Part shown: positions 16,105 to 24,701 of the stretch, piece after piece
Layout: the number at the start of each line of letters is the position of its first letter
Numbering within the stretch: position 1 is the first letter of the stretch
Origin: Exiguobacterium chiriqhucha RW-2
Lineage (GTDB): Bacteria > Bacillota > Bacilli > Exiguobacteriales > Exiguobacteriaceae
Length of the DNA stretch: 64,000 nucleotides
Direction: 5' to 3'
Assembly: GCF_000416965.1 (NCBI RefSeq)
Contig: NZ_ATCL01000014.1
Span: 186,001 to 250,000, forward strand
Translations under genes and position numbers: made by a program
Notes under the pieces: generated by a model
Databases searched by the model: none
Seen by the model: only the letters and a program-made list of their open reading frames with translations
Told to the model about the DNA's origin: nothing

Positions 16105-17814
16105 ATGCAACTTTTACAACGTGACCAACACACACAAACGAAAACACTGAAACGAAACTGGTGGAAAGAAGCCGTCGCTTATCAAATCTACCCGCGCAGC
16201 TTCTACGATGCGAACGGCGATGGAATCGGCGACATCCAAGGCATCATCGATAAGCTCGACTATTTGAAAGACCTCGGCGTCGACGTCATCTGGATTTGTC
16301 CGATGTATAAGTCGCCGAATGATGACAACGGCTATGACATTAGCGACTATCAGGACATCATGGACGAGTTCGGATCGATGGAAGATTTCGATCGACTGTT
16401 GACGGAAGTCCATGCACGCGGCATGAAGTTGTTGCTCGACCTCGTCGTCAACCATACGTCGGACGAGCACCCATGGTTCATCGAATCGAAGAGCTCGAAA
16501 GACAATCCGAAGCGTGACTGGTACATTTGGCGTGACGGCAAACCCGATGGCTCGAAACCGAACAACTGGGAGTCAATCTTTGGCGGGTCGGCCTGGGAGT
16601 TCGATGAGACGACGGAGCAATACTTCTTGCACGTCTTCTCGAAGAAACAACCGGACCTGAACTGGGAGAACGCCGAGATGCGCCAGACAATCTATAACAT
16701 GATCAACTGGTGGCTCGACAAAGGCATCGACGGCTTCCGTGTCGATGCAATCAGCCACATCCGCAAACATCCATCGTTCGGCGATTTGCCGAACCCAGAA
16801 GGCCTCGACTTCGTGCCATCGTTCGAGATGCACATGAACGTCGATGGGATTCACGGTTATTTGGAAGAGCTTCGCGACGAGACGTTCAACAAGCACGACA
16901 TCATGACGGTCGGGGAAGCGAACGGCGTGTCGCCTGACGACGCCCACCTTTGGGTCGGCGAGAAGGAAGGCAAGATGAACATGGTGTTCCAATTCGAACA
17001 CATGGGTCTCTGGCGTGAAGACGCCGAGTCGAAGCTCGACGTCGTCCACTTGAAGAACGTCCTGACGAAATGGCAAAAAGGTCTCGAAGAAGACGGCTGG
17101 AACGCCCTCTATGTCGAGAACCACGATCAGACACGGACCGTGTCGTCATGGGGTGATGACGAGCGCTATTGGAAAGAGAGCGCGAAATCGATTGCGATGA
17201 TGTATTTCCTCATGCAAGGGACGCCGTTCATCTATCAAGGCCAAGAGATCGGCATGACGAACGTGAAGTTCGACTCGATCGACCAGTACGACGATATCGC
17301 GACACGCAACCGCTATTACATCGGTCTCGAACATGGCAAGAGCCATGAGGAGATGATGGACATCACGTGGAACTCGTCACGTGATAACACGCGCACACCG
17401 ATGCAGTGGAGCGATGCCCCGAACGCGGGCTTCACGTTCGCCGAGACGCCTTGGTTCGGCATCAACCCGAACTACACGGACATCAACGTCGACGCCCAGC
17501 TCGAAGACGACGACTCGATTCTCAACTTCTATAAAGAGATGATTCGTCTTCGCAAGCAAGACGAGACGTTCGTTTACGGGACGTATGACATCGTCTTGCC
17601 GGAGCACCCGGAGATTTACGCGTACACGCGCACGCTCGGTGACTCGCAATACCTCGTCATGACGAACTTGACGGGCAAAGAAGCCATCTTTGCGACGGAG
17701 CTCACGCTTCGCTCGGAAGACGTCGTCTTGCAAAACATGCCGCTCGAGCCGCATGATGATACGACACTCGTCCACTTGAAGCCGTTCGAGGGGCGCGTCT
17801 ATAAAATGAGTTAA
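16105..17814 (+). CDS. Alpha-glucosidase, GH13 (oligo-1,6-glucosidase type)
   Basis: A 569-residue cytoplasmic GH13 enzyme that splits glucose from short alpha-glucosides. Four conserved regions are present: DLVVNHTSDEH, GFRVDAISH (nucleophile Asp214), TVGEANG (acid/base Glu271) and VENHDQ (Asp341). Length and the WWKEAVAYQIYPRSF start are those of the oligo-1,6-glucosidase/trehalose-6-phosphate hydrolase group. The residue after the nucleophile is Ala rather than the Val usual in strict alpha-1,6 enzymes, so alpha-1,4 activity is possible. No PTS gene is adjacent. A cre site upstream suggests repression by glucose. Confidence 0.9.
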   Translation: MQLLQRDQHTQTKTLKRNWWKEAVAYQIYPRSFYDANGDGIGDIQGIIDKLDYLKDLGVDVIWICPMYKSPNDDNGYDISDYQDIMDEFGSMEDFDRLLTEVHARGMKLLLDLVVNHTSDEHPWFIESKSSKDNPKRDWYIWRDGKPDGSKPNNWESIFGGSAWEFDETTEQYFLHVFSKKQPDLNWENAEMRQTIYNMINWWLDKGIDGFRVDAISHIRKHPSFGDLPNPEGLDFVPSFEMHMNVDGIHGYLEELRDETFNKHDIMTVGEANGVSPDDAHLWVGEKEGKMNMVFQFEHMGLWREDAESKLDVVHLKNVLTKWQKGLEEDGWNALYVENHDQTRTVSSWGDDERYWKESAKSIAMMYFLMQGTPFIYQGQEIGMTNVKFDSIDQYDDIATRNRYYIGLEHGKSHEEMMDITWNSSRDNTRTPMQWSDAPNAGFTFAETPWFGINPNYTDINVDAQLEDDDSILNFYKEMIRLRKQDETFVYGTYDIVLPEHPEIYAYTRTLGDSQYLVMTNLTGKEAIFATELTLRSEDVVLQNMPLEPHDDTTLVHLKPFEGRVYKMS

Positions 17815-17818
17815 TCGA

Positions 17819-17845
17819 AGACAGGGACATTCCCTGTCTTTTTTT
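17819..17845 (+). terminator. intrinsic terminator
   Basis: AGACAGGGA/TCCCTGTCT stem with a CAT loop and a seven-T tail, a few bases after the GH13 stop. Confidence 0.9.
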
Positions 17846-17907
17846 GCGTACAGGGAAATGACGAGAGAGCACGAATTCATATATAGACAAGACGAGGAGG
17901 GGTTGGA

Positions 17908-18567
17908 ATGAGACTGTTACTGACATCGGCCGGGATTAAAAATGACCGGATTAAACAAGCGTTACTCGAGTTGTTAGGGAAACCGATTGAGGAGTGTACC
18001 GCCCTGTGCATCCCGACCGCGATTTACGCGTTGCCGGGTGGGACGAATCACGCGTGGAACTTTTTCAACGGTGATTTCTCGACGCCGATGTGTGAGTTAG
18101 GGTGGAAGTCGGTCGGGGTCCTCGAATTGAGTGCCCTCCCAAGCCTTGATGAAACGGTGTGGAGACCGGCGTTCGACGAGGCGGATGTGTTGTTGGTCAA
18201 CGGAGGCGACCCACTGTTCTTGCATTATTGGATGCAGCAGTCCGGTGTCGCGCAGCTGTTACCGGATTGGAATGGCGTCTATGTCGGTTTGAGTGCCGGC
18301 AGCATGGTCATGACCCCGCGCATCGGGGAGGCGTTTGTCGGTTGGCAGGCACCGGGCGAGCAGGGCGATAAGACACTAGGGTATGTCGATTTCTCGATTT
18401 TCCCTCACCTCGATCATGAGATGTTGCCGGAGAACACGTCCGAGCATGCGACCGAATGGGCAGGCATGTTGGCTGGGCCGAGCTACGCCATCGATGACGA
18501 GACGGCGATTCGAGTCGTCGACGGTCGTGTAGACGTGATTTCGGAAGGGAATTGGCTGAAGTTTTAA
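17908..18567 (+). CDS. Peptidase S51 (dipeptidase E)-like protein
   Basis: A 219-residue class I glutamine-amidotransferase-like protein of the S51 family, which cleaves aspartyl dipeptides. The nucleophile elbow YVGLSAGSM (Ser in GxSAGS) and the preceding LLVNGGDPLFL segment are typical; the family catalytic His is in the HLDHE segment near residue 170. RBS GAGGAGGGG. It stands alone between two terminators. Substrate is not known; related Bacillus YgaJ proteins are uncharacterised. Confidence 0.85.
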   Translation: MRLLLTSAGIKNDRIKQALLELLGKPIEECTALCIPTAIYALPGGTNHAWNFFNGDFSTPMCELGWKSVGVLELSALPSLDETVWRPAFDEADVLLVNGGDPLFLHYWMQQSGVAQLLPDWNGVYVGLSAGSMVMTPRIGEAFVGWQAPGEQGDKTLGYVDFSIFPHLDHEMLPENTSEHATEWAGMLAGPSYAIDDETAIRVVDGRVDVISEGNWLKF

Positions 18568-18579
18568 CGAAACGAACGG

Positions 18580-18607
18580 CCGCGGATGATCACATCCGCG
18601 GTCTTTT
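18580..18607 (+). terminator. intrinsic terminator
   Basis: CCGCGGATG/CATCCGCGG stem, ATCA loop, followed by TCTTTTGC. Confidence 0.8.
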
Positions 18608-18753
18608 GCTTGAAGCGGACTTCTTGCACGCACATAATATAAAATTGATCGGGCCCGACGTGTGAAGCGCGTGCGAACCGGGAAAGAAAAAGTTACCGAT
18701 TCCGGACCGTTCGCGAGATATGGTACGATGGGACAGCGGAAAGGGGAATCACC

Positions 18754-19173
18754 ATGGCAATTGAACCGAAACGCGTACGTGTGCGCCAAAAGACGACGAT
18801 CAGTGAGATCGCGGAACCGATCGAGCTGCAAGCCGAGGGGCTCTATTATGAATTGAAGACCGGCTTCATCTTGACGTTCGATCAAGAACGGGAAGACGGT
18901 GTCGTTCCGACGACAATCAAATATACGACAGGCCGGCTCGCGCTCATCTGTAAAGGACCGATCGAGATGAATCATTCCTTTATTGAAGGACGTTTGACGC
19001 AAAGCCTATATAAAAACCCATATATGTCGATGACGATGGCGACGACGACAGAGCGACTCGATGTCGCGGACGGCCGTTGCCGCTTCGTCTACGAGTTATC
19101 GATGAACGAAGACGTGGCGGGAAATTATGACGTCGACGTCACATGGACGTTTGAAGGAGGAGAGTTCGCATGA
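18754..19173 (+). CDS. DUF1934 (YwiB-like) beta-barrel protein
   Basis: A 139-residue soluble protein with alternating hydrophobic strands and no signal peptide. The pattern (ELQAEGLYYELKTGFILTF, TIKYTTGRLALICKG, MATTTERLDV, RFVYELSMN) fits the DUF1934 calycin-like family represented by B. subtilis YwiB, whose gene sits before argS. Function unknown. AAAGGGG precedes the start. It overlaps the next gene by 4 bp. Confidence 0.78.
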   Translation: MAIEPKRVRVRQKTTISEIAEPIELQAEGLYYELKTGFILTFDQEREDGVVPTTIKYTTGRLALICKGPIEMNHSFIEGRLTQSLYKNPYMSMTMATTTERLDVADGRCRFVYELSMNEDVAGNYDVDVTWTFEGGEFA

Positions 19174-19598
19174 ATTTTGCAGAACGCGTGAAAAAGATTG
19201 AAGAGATGTTGAACGAGGATTGGTTCGAGATGCTCGAGACGAACGAGGACGAGTATGAAGAGTGGCGTGGCCGCCTCGAGGACCATGCTGAGCAGGTCGT
19301 CGGGCACTATGACAACGAGACCGGTGTCGATATGGACTCGGTCGACAAGTTGCTCCAGTTGAACGATGAGTTCCCGCTTCTTTATGGAGAAGATACGGTC
19401 CGGCTTTACGTCGCGTTGATCGAGGCGCGGCCGGAAGACAAGTCGGTGTACGAACGCTATATCGATTATTTGGCGGCCATCGGTGACGCGACACATGAGG
19501 AATTTTTACGGTTCCACACGCTCGTCGAGGCTGGCCGTTTAGACGAGGCCCGTACGCTCGCCCCACAGATGCCAAAACGACTAGGATTAGAAGACTGA
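19170..19598 (+). CDS. Hypothetical acidic helical protein
   Basis: A 142-residue, strongly acidic protein with no recognised family. It is predicted all-helical, with a segment (about 80-135) whose spacing of small and aromatic residues (LYVALIEARPEDKSVYERYIDYL, LRFHTLVEAGRLDEAR) resembles tetratricopeptide-type helical pairs. It overlaps the YwiB-like gene by ATGA and ends in a terminator, so the two probably form an operon and may act together. Confidence 0.6.
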   Translation: MNFAERVKKIEEMLNEDWFEMLETNEDEYEEWRGRLEDHAEQVVGHYDNETGVDMDSVDKLLQLNDEFPLLYGEDTVRLYVALIEARPEDKSVYERYIDYLAAIGDATHEEFLRFHTLVEAGRLDEARTLAPQMPKRLGLED

Positions 19599-19622
19599 CC
19601 CGCAATCGATTGCGGGTTTTTT
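19599..19622 (+). terminator. intrinsic terminator
   Basis: Perfect 18-base palindrome CCCGCAATCGATTGCGGG followed by six Ts. Confidence 0.88.
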
Positions 19623-19731
19623 GCTAGATGATTCTATGAAAAAGGCGACATCTCGTCACAGGAACGTCTGTTTTCAACGTGAATCGGCTTCGTTATGATG
19701 AAGAGAGACCAATCAATTAGGGGGACGTCAG

Positions 19732-20247
19732 ATGCTACAGCTCGTCAAAACAACGATGGCGCAACAAGCGCAAGTACTCGAATTTTTACAGGAGTGGCGG
19801 GAGCGGGAAGAGAAGATCGTCCCGAACGCGGTCGACCGCGACGTGTCTGACTTTGCGTCGTACGTTAAACAGATTCGTGATAAAGAGCTACGGGTGAACA
19901 ACGTCAGTTGGGTGCCGAGCACGACGTATTGGCTGACGGACGGGGACGAGTTGCTTGGGGCAGCGAATATCCGCCACGAATTGAATGACAACCTCCTCAA
20001 CTTTGGGGGCCACATCGGTTACGGCATCAAGCCGAGCGCACGTGGACGCGGTCTGGCAACGAAACAGCTCGAGCTCGCGCTCGAGAAAGCGAAAGAACTT
20101 GGGATTGAGCGGGCGTTGATTACGTGTGACCGGACGAACGTGGCGTCACGCCAAGTCATCTTGAATAACGGAGGAATACCGGACACACCGTTCACAGCGG
20201 AAGGCGGGAAAATCGTCGAGCGATTTTGGATTGAACTGAAAGGGTGA
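19732..20247 (+). CDS. GNAT-family N-acetyltransferase
   Basis: A 171-residue acetyltransferase with the acetyl-CoA loop in SARGRGLATKQLELALEKA and the C-terminal RTNVASRQVILNNGG segment, which places it in the group of amino-acid-side GNATs. RBS GGGGGACG. A membrane protein gene follows after 6 bases. Substrate unknown. Confidence 0.87.
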   Translation: MLQLVKTTMAQQAQVLEFLQEWREREEKIVPNAVDRDVSDFASYVKQIRDKELRVNNVSWVPSTTYWLTDGDELLGAANIRHELNDNLLNFGGHIGYGIKPSARGRGLATKQLELALEKAKELGIERALITCDRTNVASRQVILNNGGIPDTPFTAEGGKIVERFWIELKG

Positions 20248-20253
20248 CGTGAG

Positions 20254-20970
20254 ATGGCGAATTGGATCGTGGTCTATTTAGCACTGATTAATTTTTTCGG
20301 AATCTATCTGTTTCCACGAGAACGGGTACCGTCTCAAAAATGGTTCTCGTTTTCGAGCGGGATCGCCATCACGTACTTTTTCATGTATCTCTTGCCGTCT
20401 TTGAACAAGCGGCAAGACACGCTCCGGGTCGAATGGCTCGACCTGGCCTTGCCGTCGGAGATTTATGTCATCAGCCTGCTCGGCTTCACCGTCTTTTACG
20501 GGACGATGCGTGTCGTTCGAACGCCACACTTCAAAGACGAGACGATTGATCAGAACGTGTCGTATTGGCTCCAAGTGACGCTGTTGACGGCATATATGTC
20601 GTTCTCGGCTTACGTCGTTACGGCATCATCCGTCACGTTCGTCGCCCGCAGCTTCTACGCGACGGCGCTCGGCGTTCACTTCCTCGCCGTCGGTCACGAC
20701 TTGTATCGCCATTACGGGGAACGCTACCTTCGGCAAGGACGTTATTTGTTGAGCGGCGGCATCCTCATCGGCGGTTTCTTCTCCCGTTTCATCGATCTCG
20801 CCTCGCACGTCGAGGCCATCTTGTTCGCGTTCGTCGCCGGGGCGATGATTCTGAATATCGTCAAGTTCGAACTTCCAGCCGACCGCAACCTCCACTTCCG
20901 GACGTTCGTCCTCGCGGTCGTCGGGTATGGCGGCATCCTCTTATTCTTGAAGCATGTACTCAATTTTTGA
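20254..20970 (+). CDS. Polytopic membrane protein with ZIP-like C-terminus
   Basis: A 238-residue integral membrane protein with about seven TM helices. The C-terminal LFAFVAGAMILNIVKFELP is similar to the last helices of ZIP-type metal transporters (LxAGxxxxNxxxxELP), but the metal-binding HN/HE motifs of ZIP proteins are not present; only HFLAVGHDLYRHYGE carries histidines in a suitable region. I therefore call it a membrane protein of unknown function, possibly a divergent ZIP relative. It is the second gene of a unit with the GNAT gene. Confidence 0.6.
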   Translation: MANWIVVYLALINFFGIYLFPRERVPSQKWFSFSSGIAITYFFMYLLPSLNKRQDTLRVEWLDLALPSEIYVISLLGFTVFYGTMRVVRTPHFKDETIDQNVSYWLQVTLLTAYMSFSAYVVTASSVTFVARSFYATALGVHFLAVGHDLYRHYGERYLRQGRYLLSGGILIGGFFSRFIDLASHVEAILFAFVAGAMILNIVKFELPADRNLHFRTFVLAVVGYGGILLFLKHVLNF

Positions 20971-20985
20971 CCCCTTCGATAAAAA

Positions 20986-21003
20986 TGAATGACTGTTCAT
21001 TCA
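20986..21003 (+). promoter_or_regulatory. FadR operator
   Basis: TGAATGACTGTTCATTCA matches 17 of 18 positions of the B. subtilis FadR consensus (TGAATGAMTANTCATTCA). It sits directly upstream of an extended -10 (TTTGATATACT), covering the -35 region, so FadR binding should block transcription of fadF until long-chain acyl-CoA is present. Confidence 0.85.
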
Positions 21004-21006
21004 TTG

Positions 21007-21017
21007 TTTGATATACT
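21007..21017 (+). promoter_or_regulatory. extended -10 promoter of fadF
   Basis: TTTGATATACT contains the TGN extension followed by TATACT, compensating for the lack of a -35 box; the FadR operator ends four bases upstream. Confidence 0.7.
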
Positions 21018-21060
21018 GAATTCAAGATTGAATCCGTTTTCATAAGGGGGAGTTTTGGGG

Positions 21061-23190
21061 ATGTCTACATTTTTAATCGTCAACTGGATTCTATTCTTGC
21101 TCGTCCTCGGCTATGGACTGTATTTGTTCGCCTCGCTGGTCTATCAGCGCTATACGTTCATCAAGCTCGGGAAGCAGGCAGAGTGGAGCCAAACGAATAA
21201 GGAACGGCTCGAACAGGTCATGATCAACGTGTTCGGCCAAAAGAAATTGTTAAAAGACAAGAAGAGCGGCATCATTCACGTCATGATGTTCTATGGGTTC
21301 ATCCTCGTCCAGTTCGGGGCTATTGACTTCATCTGGAAAGGGCTTGCTGTCGGGACACGTTTCCCGCATATCCCGCTCGGTCCGCTCTATCCGATTTTCA
21401 CGTTCATGCAAGAAATCGTCATGCTCATGATTCTTGTCGCGGTCGTTTGGGGATTCTACCGCCGTTACATCGAGAAGCTTGTGCGCTTGAAACGAAACTT
21501 CTTGGCCGGCCTCGCCCTCATCTTCATCGGTGGGCTGATGGTATCGGTCTTGTTCGGGAACGGGTTCTACCTCGTCTATAAGGAAGAACTTCCGATGTGG
21601 GGTGAACCGGTCGCGACGCTCATCGGTTCGGCGTTTGCTTGGGTACCGGGAGGGGTCGCCTTCGCCTTGTTCGTCGTCTTCTGGTGGCTTCATCTCTTGT
21701 TCTTGCTCAGCTTCATGATTTATATCCCGCAAGGCAAGCACGCCCACTTGATCGCCGGGACGCTCAACGTCTGGCTCGGACGGACGCACCAGGTCGGTCG
21801 TCTCGCTCCGGTCGATTTCTCGGCGATGGAAGAAGCCGAGGAGTCGGACGAAGAAGTCGTCTTCGGGGTCAATAAAATCGAAGACTTCAACCAAAAACAA
21901 CTCGTCGATTTGTATGCCTGTGTCGAGTGCGGACGCTGTACGAACGTCTGCCCGGCGACCGGGACCGGTAAGATGCTGTCGCCGATGGACCTCATCGTCA
22001 AGCTGCGCGACCATATGAACATGAAAGGGGCCGCTGTCACACGGAAGTCACCGTGGGCACCGGCGCTCTTGTTCCAAAACACGCAAGGGGCCGAGATTGC
22101 CGCCGCGGCCCAAGACGGGCATATGCTCGTTGCCGACGAGTTGATCGGCAACGTCATCACCGAAGAAGAGATTTGGGCATGTACGACGTGCCGCAACTGT
22201 GAGGACCAATGTCCGGTCATGAACGAGCACGTCGACAAGATTATCGATTTGCGCCGTTACCTCGTCATGATGGAAGGCAAGATGGATCCAGAAGCGCAGC
22301 GTACGGTCGCCAATATCGAACGTCAAGGCAACCCGTGGGGGATGAACCGGAAAGAGCGCGAGAATTGGCGCAAAGACCGGGAAGAACTTGTCATCCCGAC
22401 GGCAAAAGAGAAGAAAAAGGCCGGCGAAGAGTTCGAATTCCTCTTCTGGGTCGGGGCGATGGGCTCATACGACAGCCGTAGCCAAAAAGTCGCGCAAAGC
22501 TTTGCGAGCGTCTTGAACAAGGCTGGCGTCTCGTTCGCCATCCTCGGGAATGAAGAGAAGAACTCAGGGGATACGCCACGCCGTATCGGAAACGAGCTGT
22601 TGTTCCAAGAGCTCGCCGAAGCGAACATCAAACTGTTCGAGAAGTATGGGGTCACGAAAATCGTCACGGTCGACCCGCACGCGTATAACACGTTCAAAAA
22701 CGAGTATCCGGACTTTGGACTCACGGGTGTGAAAGTGTATCACCATACCGAGCTCCTCGCCGAGCTGCTCGATACGGGCCGGGTCAAACCGGACTTCTCC
22801 GTGAACGAGCGTGTCGTCTATCACGATTCATGTTATCTCGGACGCTATAACGGTATTTACGACGCCCCACGTTTCGTCTTGGAACGCATCCCAGGTGTCG
22901 AACTCGTCGAGGCGGAGCGGAACCGTGAGAACGGCATGTGCTGCGGCGCCGGTGGCGGTCTCATGTGGCAAGAAGAGAAAGTCGGGACGCGCGTTAACGT
23001 GGCCCGGACCGAGCAGTTGCTCGAGACGAAACCGACGGTCATCGGGTCGGCGTGTCCGTACTGTTTGACGATGCTCTCGGACGGGACGAAAGCGAAAGAA
23101 GTCGATGAGACGGTCGGTACGTTCGACGTCGTCGAATTGCTTGATCGCTCCCTCGCTCCAATCGAAGTACCAGAACCGATTGTCCAATAA
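21061..23190 (+). CDS. fadF: Membrane iron-sulphur oxidoreductase of fatty-acid oxidation (FadF)
   Basis: A 709-residue fusion. The N-terminal ~220 residues carry five or so TM helices like the gamma subunit of nitrate reductase; two 4Fe-4S motifs follow (CVECGRCTNVCPATGTGK and CTTCRNCEDQCPV); the C-terminus has two heterodisulfide-reductase-type CCG domains (CYLGRYNG.., MCCGAGGGLMW, ACPYCLTM). It fits B. subtilis FadF (YwjF), thought to pass electrons from acyl-CoA dehydrogenase/ETF to the quinone pool. A FadR box overlaps its promoter. The ATG at 21061 is preferred to the TTG two codons earlier. No acyl-CoA dehydrogenase gene is adjacent, unlike in Bacillus. Confidence 0.93.
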   Translation: MSTFLIVNWILFLLVLGYGLYLFASLVYQRYTFIKLGKQAEWSQTNKERLEQVMINVFGQKKLLKDKKSGIIHVMMFYGFILVQFGAIDFIWKGLAVGTRFPHIPLGPLYPIFTFMQEIVMLMILVAVVWGFYRRYIEKLVRLKRNFLAGLALIFIGGLMVSVLFGNGFYLVYKEELPMWGEPVATLIGSAFAWVPGGVAFALFVVFWWLHLLFLLSFMIYIPQGKHAHLIAGTLNVWLGRTHQVGRLAPVDFSAMEEAEESDEEVVFGVNKIEDFNQKQLVDLYACVECGRCTNVCPATGTGKMLSPMDLIVKLRDHMNMKGAAVTRKSPWAPALLFQNTQGAEIAAAAQDGHMLVADELIGNVITEEEIWACTTCRNCEDQCPVMNEHVDKIIDLRRYLVMMEGKMDPEAQRTVANIERQGNPWGMNRKERENWRKDREELVIPTAKEKKKAGEEFEFLFWVGAMGSYDSRSQKVAQSFASVLNKAGVSFAILGNEEKNSGDTPRRIGNELLFQELAEANIKLFEKYGVTKIVTVDPHAYNTFKNEYPDFGLTGVKVYHHTELLAELLDTGRVKPDFSVNERVVYHDSCYLGRYNGIYDAPRFVLERIPGVELVEAERNRENGMCCGAGGGLMWQEEKVGTRVNVARTEQLLETKPTVIGSACPYCLTMLSDGTKAKEVDETVGTFDVVELLDRSLAPIEVPEPIVQ

Positions 23191-23192
23191 AA

Positions 23193-23222
23193 ACAAGGCA
23201 CGGTCCGCGGACCGTGCCTTGT
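23193..23222 (+). terminator. bidirectional terminator
   Basis: A perfect 30-base palindrome centred on CCGCGG; the minus-strand side ends in TTTTTA. It separates fadF and the convergent chemoreceptor gene. Confidence 0.88.
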
Positions 23223-23229
23223 TCTGTCG

Positions 23230-24528
23230 TCAGTGCATCTCGGAAGTGGCCAATAAGGAAGACGTCAGGTGTGATAGTCCTTGCGTCGTCTCATTGATGG
23301 CCGAAATCGTCTCGACCATTTGGCCGAGGTCTTGCTTGTTTCGTTCGAACGACAGGACGTAATTGCCCATCTCGTCTTTGACGGTCGAGAAGCCAGCTTT
23401 GACGGCACCGAGTTGACGCATTGCCTCGTCGTTCGTTCGATGCATCTGTCCCATTTGATCGAGCAGGGCGGCGATGTTCGCTTCATTCTCATGGATGAGG
23501 ACGTTGATTTGACTGCTCAGCTGTTTCGCATTCTCGGCGAGCGTCCGCACTTCGGTCGCGACGACGGCGAAGCCTTTGCCATGCTCACCGGCCCGGGCCG
23601 CTTCGATTGATGCGTTCAAGGCGAGCAAGTTCGTCTGGTTGGCGATCTGTTCGATGCTCCGGGTCATGCTGACGATTTCTTGCGAGCCGTCCTTGAGCGC
23701 GGTGATGCGATCGAGCGAGGCATCGACGTACGTCGCTGACTGTTTGAACTCGGATTCCATCTGTTCGATTTGCTCGCCGTTCGTATGCGTCAAGCTCATC
23801 AAGTGACGGCTCATCTTCTCCGTCTGCTCGGTCTCGGACAACACTTGATGGGCTCGCTTGCTCGTCTCGGACATGGCGTGACCGGTCTGTTCCATCGTCG
23901 TTGCGACTTCCGTGCTGACGCGACTGACATCGTTCAATAGCGTCGCTCGGGCGACGTTTGCCGATTCAATCTCATCGAGACGCGCATCGACGTACTGCTC
24001 AGTGACGATTTGGGCGTCCAAGTTCATCGCATGGGACAATGCGAGGAGCGATTCGGTCAATGTGGCCGGGTCGTGTTGGTACGTCTCGACGATTTTTGGG
24101 ACGAGCAACGTGTTGAAGGCAGAATAGGTCGCGAGGAACCAGACGACCGGTACAGCATAGTGGTGATGCGTCTGGCCCATCCGTTTGCGCATCGCGAGAA
24201 ACTTGTCATCGATGTTTCCGGTCAATAGACTACGGAAATAGTCAGCGAACACTTTTTTAAGTCGCTCCCGTGTCGACGAGGCGTTGGCGATTTGGACCAT
24301 CTCGGGTTGCAACATTAAATGATCGAGCACGTTTTCGAGGACATCGTCTAACACGGATTCGACGAGCGGGGCCATGTCTTGAAGTCGCTTCACTTGCGAC
24401 GCCGTATAACCCATATAATGGGTGCGCCCGTTCAAATTTGGATCGGTCGGTCGTGCGGTCTTCGCCACATCAGGGAAGCCAATCGACGCGGTGTAGGCGG
24501 TAGGTTTTGATTTACGGAACAGTGCCAT
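23230..24528 (-). CDS. Globin-coupled chemoreceptor (HemAT-like)
   Basis: A 432-residue soluble methyl-accepting sensor. The N-terminal half (about 30-190) is a sensor globin; by alignment to HemAT the proximal haem ligand is one of the histidines in [14 protein letters not shown]. The C-terminal half is a cytoplasmic signalling domain with the hairpin [20 protein letters not shown] and [14 protein letters not shown], plus flanking coiled coil. It senses oxygen for aerotaxis through CheA. RBS AAAGGAG. No TM helices. Confidence in the architecture is high; ligand is inferred. Confidence 0.92.
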   Translation of the reverse strand: MALFRKSKPTAYTASIGFPDVAKTARPTDPNLNGRTHYMGYTASQVKRLQDMAPLVESVLDDVLENVLDHLMLQPEMVQIANASSTRERLKKVFADYFRSLLTGNIDDKFLAMRKRMGQTHHHYAVPVVWFLATYSAFNTLLVPKIVETYQHDPATLTESLLALSHAMNLDAQIVTEQYVDARLDEIESANVARATLLNDVSRVSTEVATTMEQTGHAMSETSKRAHQVLSETEQTEKMSRHLMSLTHTNGEQIEQMESEFKQSATYVDASLDRITALKDGSQEIVSMTRSIEQIANQTNLLALNASIEAARAGEHGKGFAVVATEVRTLAENAKQLSSQINVLIHENEANIAALLDQMGQMHRTNDEAMRQLGAVKAGFSTVKDEMGNYVLSFERNKQDLGQMVETISAINETTQGLSHLTSSLLATSEMH

Positions 24529-24701
24529 GTTTCATTCTCCTTTTTCTCGTACAGCTAAAATAGCGTTCTTCTCTATATCGGCAAAAATGTGAAAAAACTG
24601 AGAAATCGATGTGCGATGAAGCTTGTTGTTATTGCGCTAGAAGCGGGAAAGAGAAGAAAGAGAGATTGGCTCGGCCATTTTTGAGAAATGAGGTGTCCGT
24701 T

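Noticed and set aside
15887-16147. 86-residue minus-strand frame
   Set aside because: Overlaps the cre region and the start of the GH13 gene, without a ribosome site.
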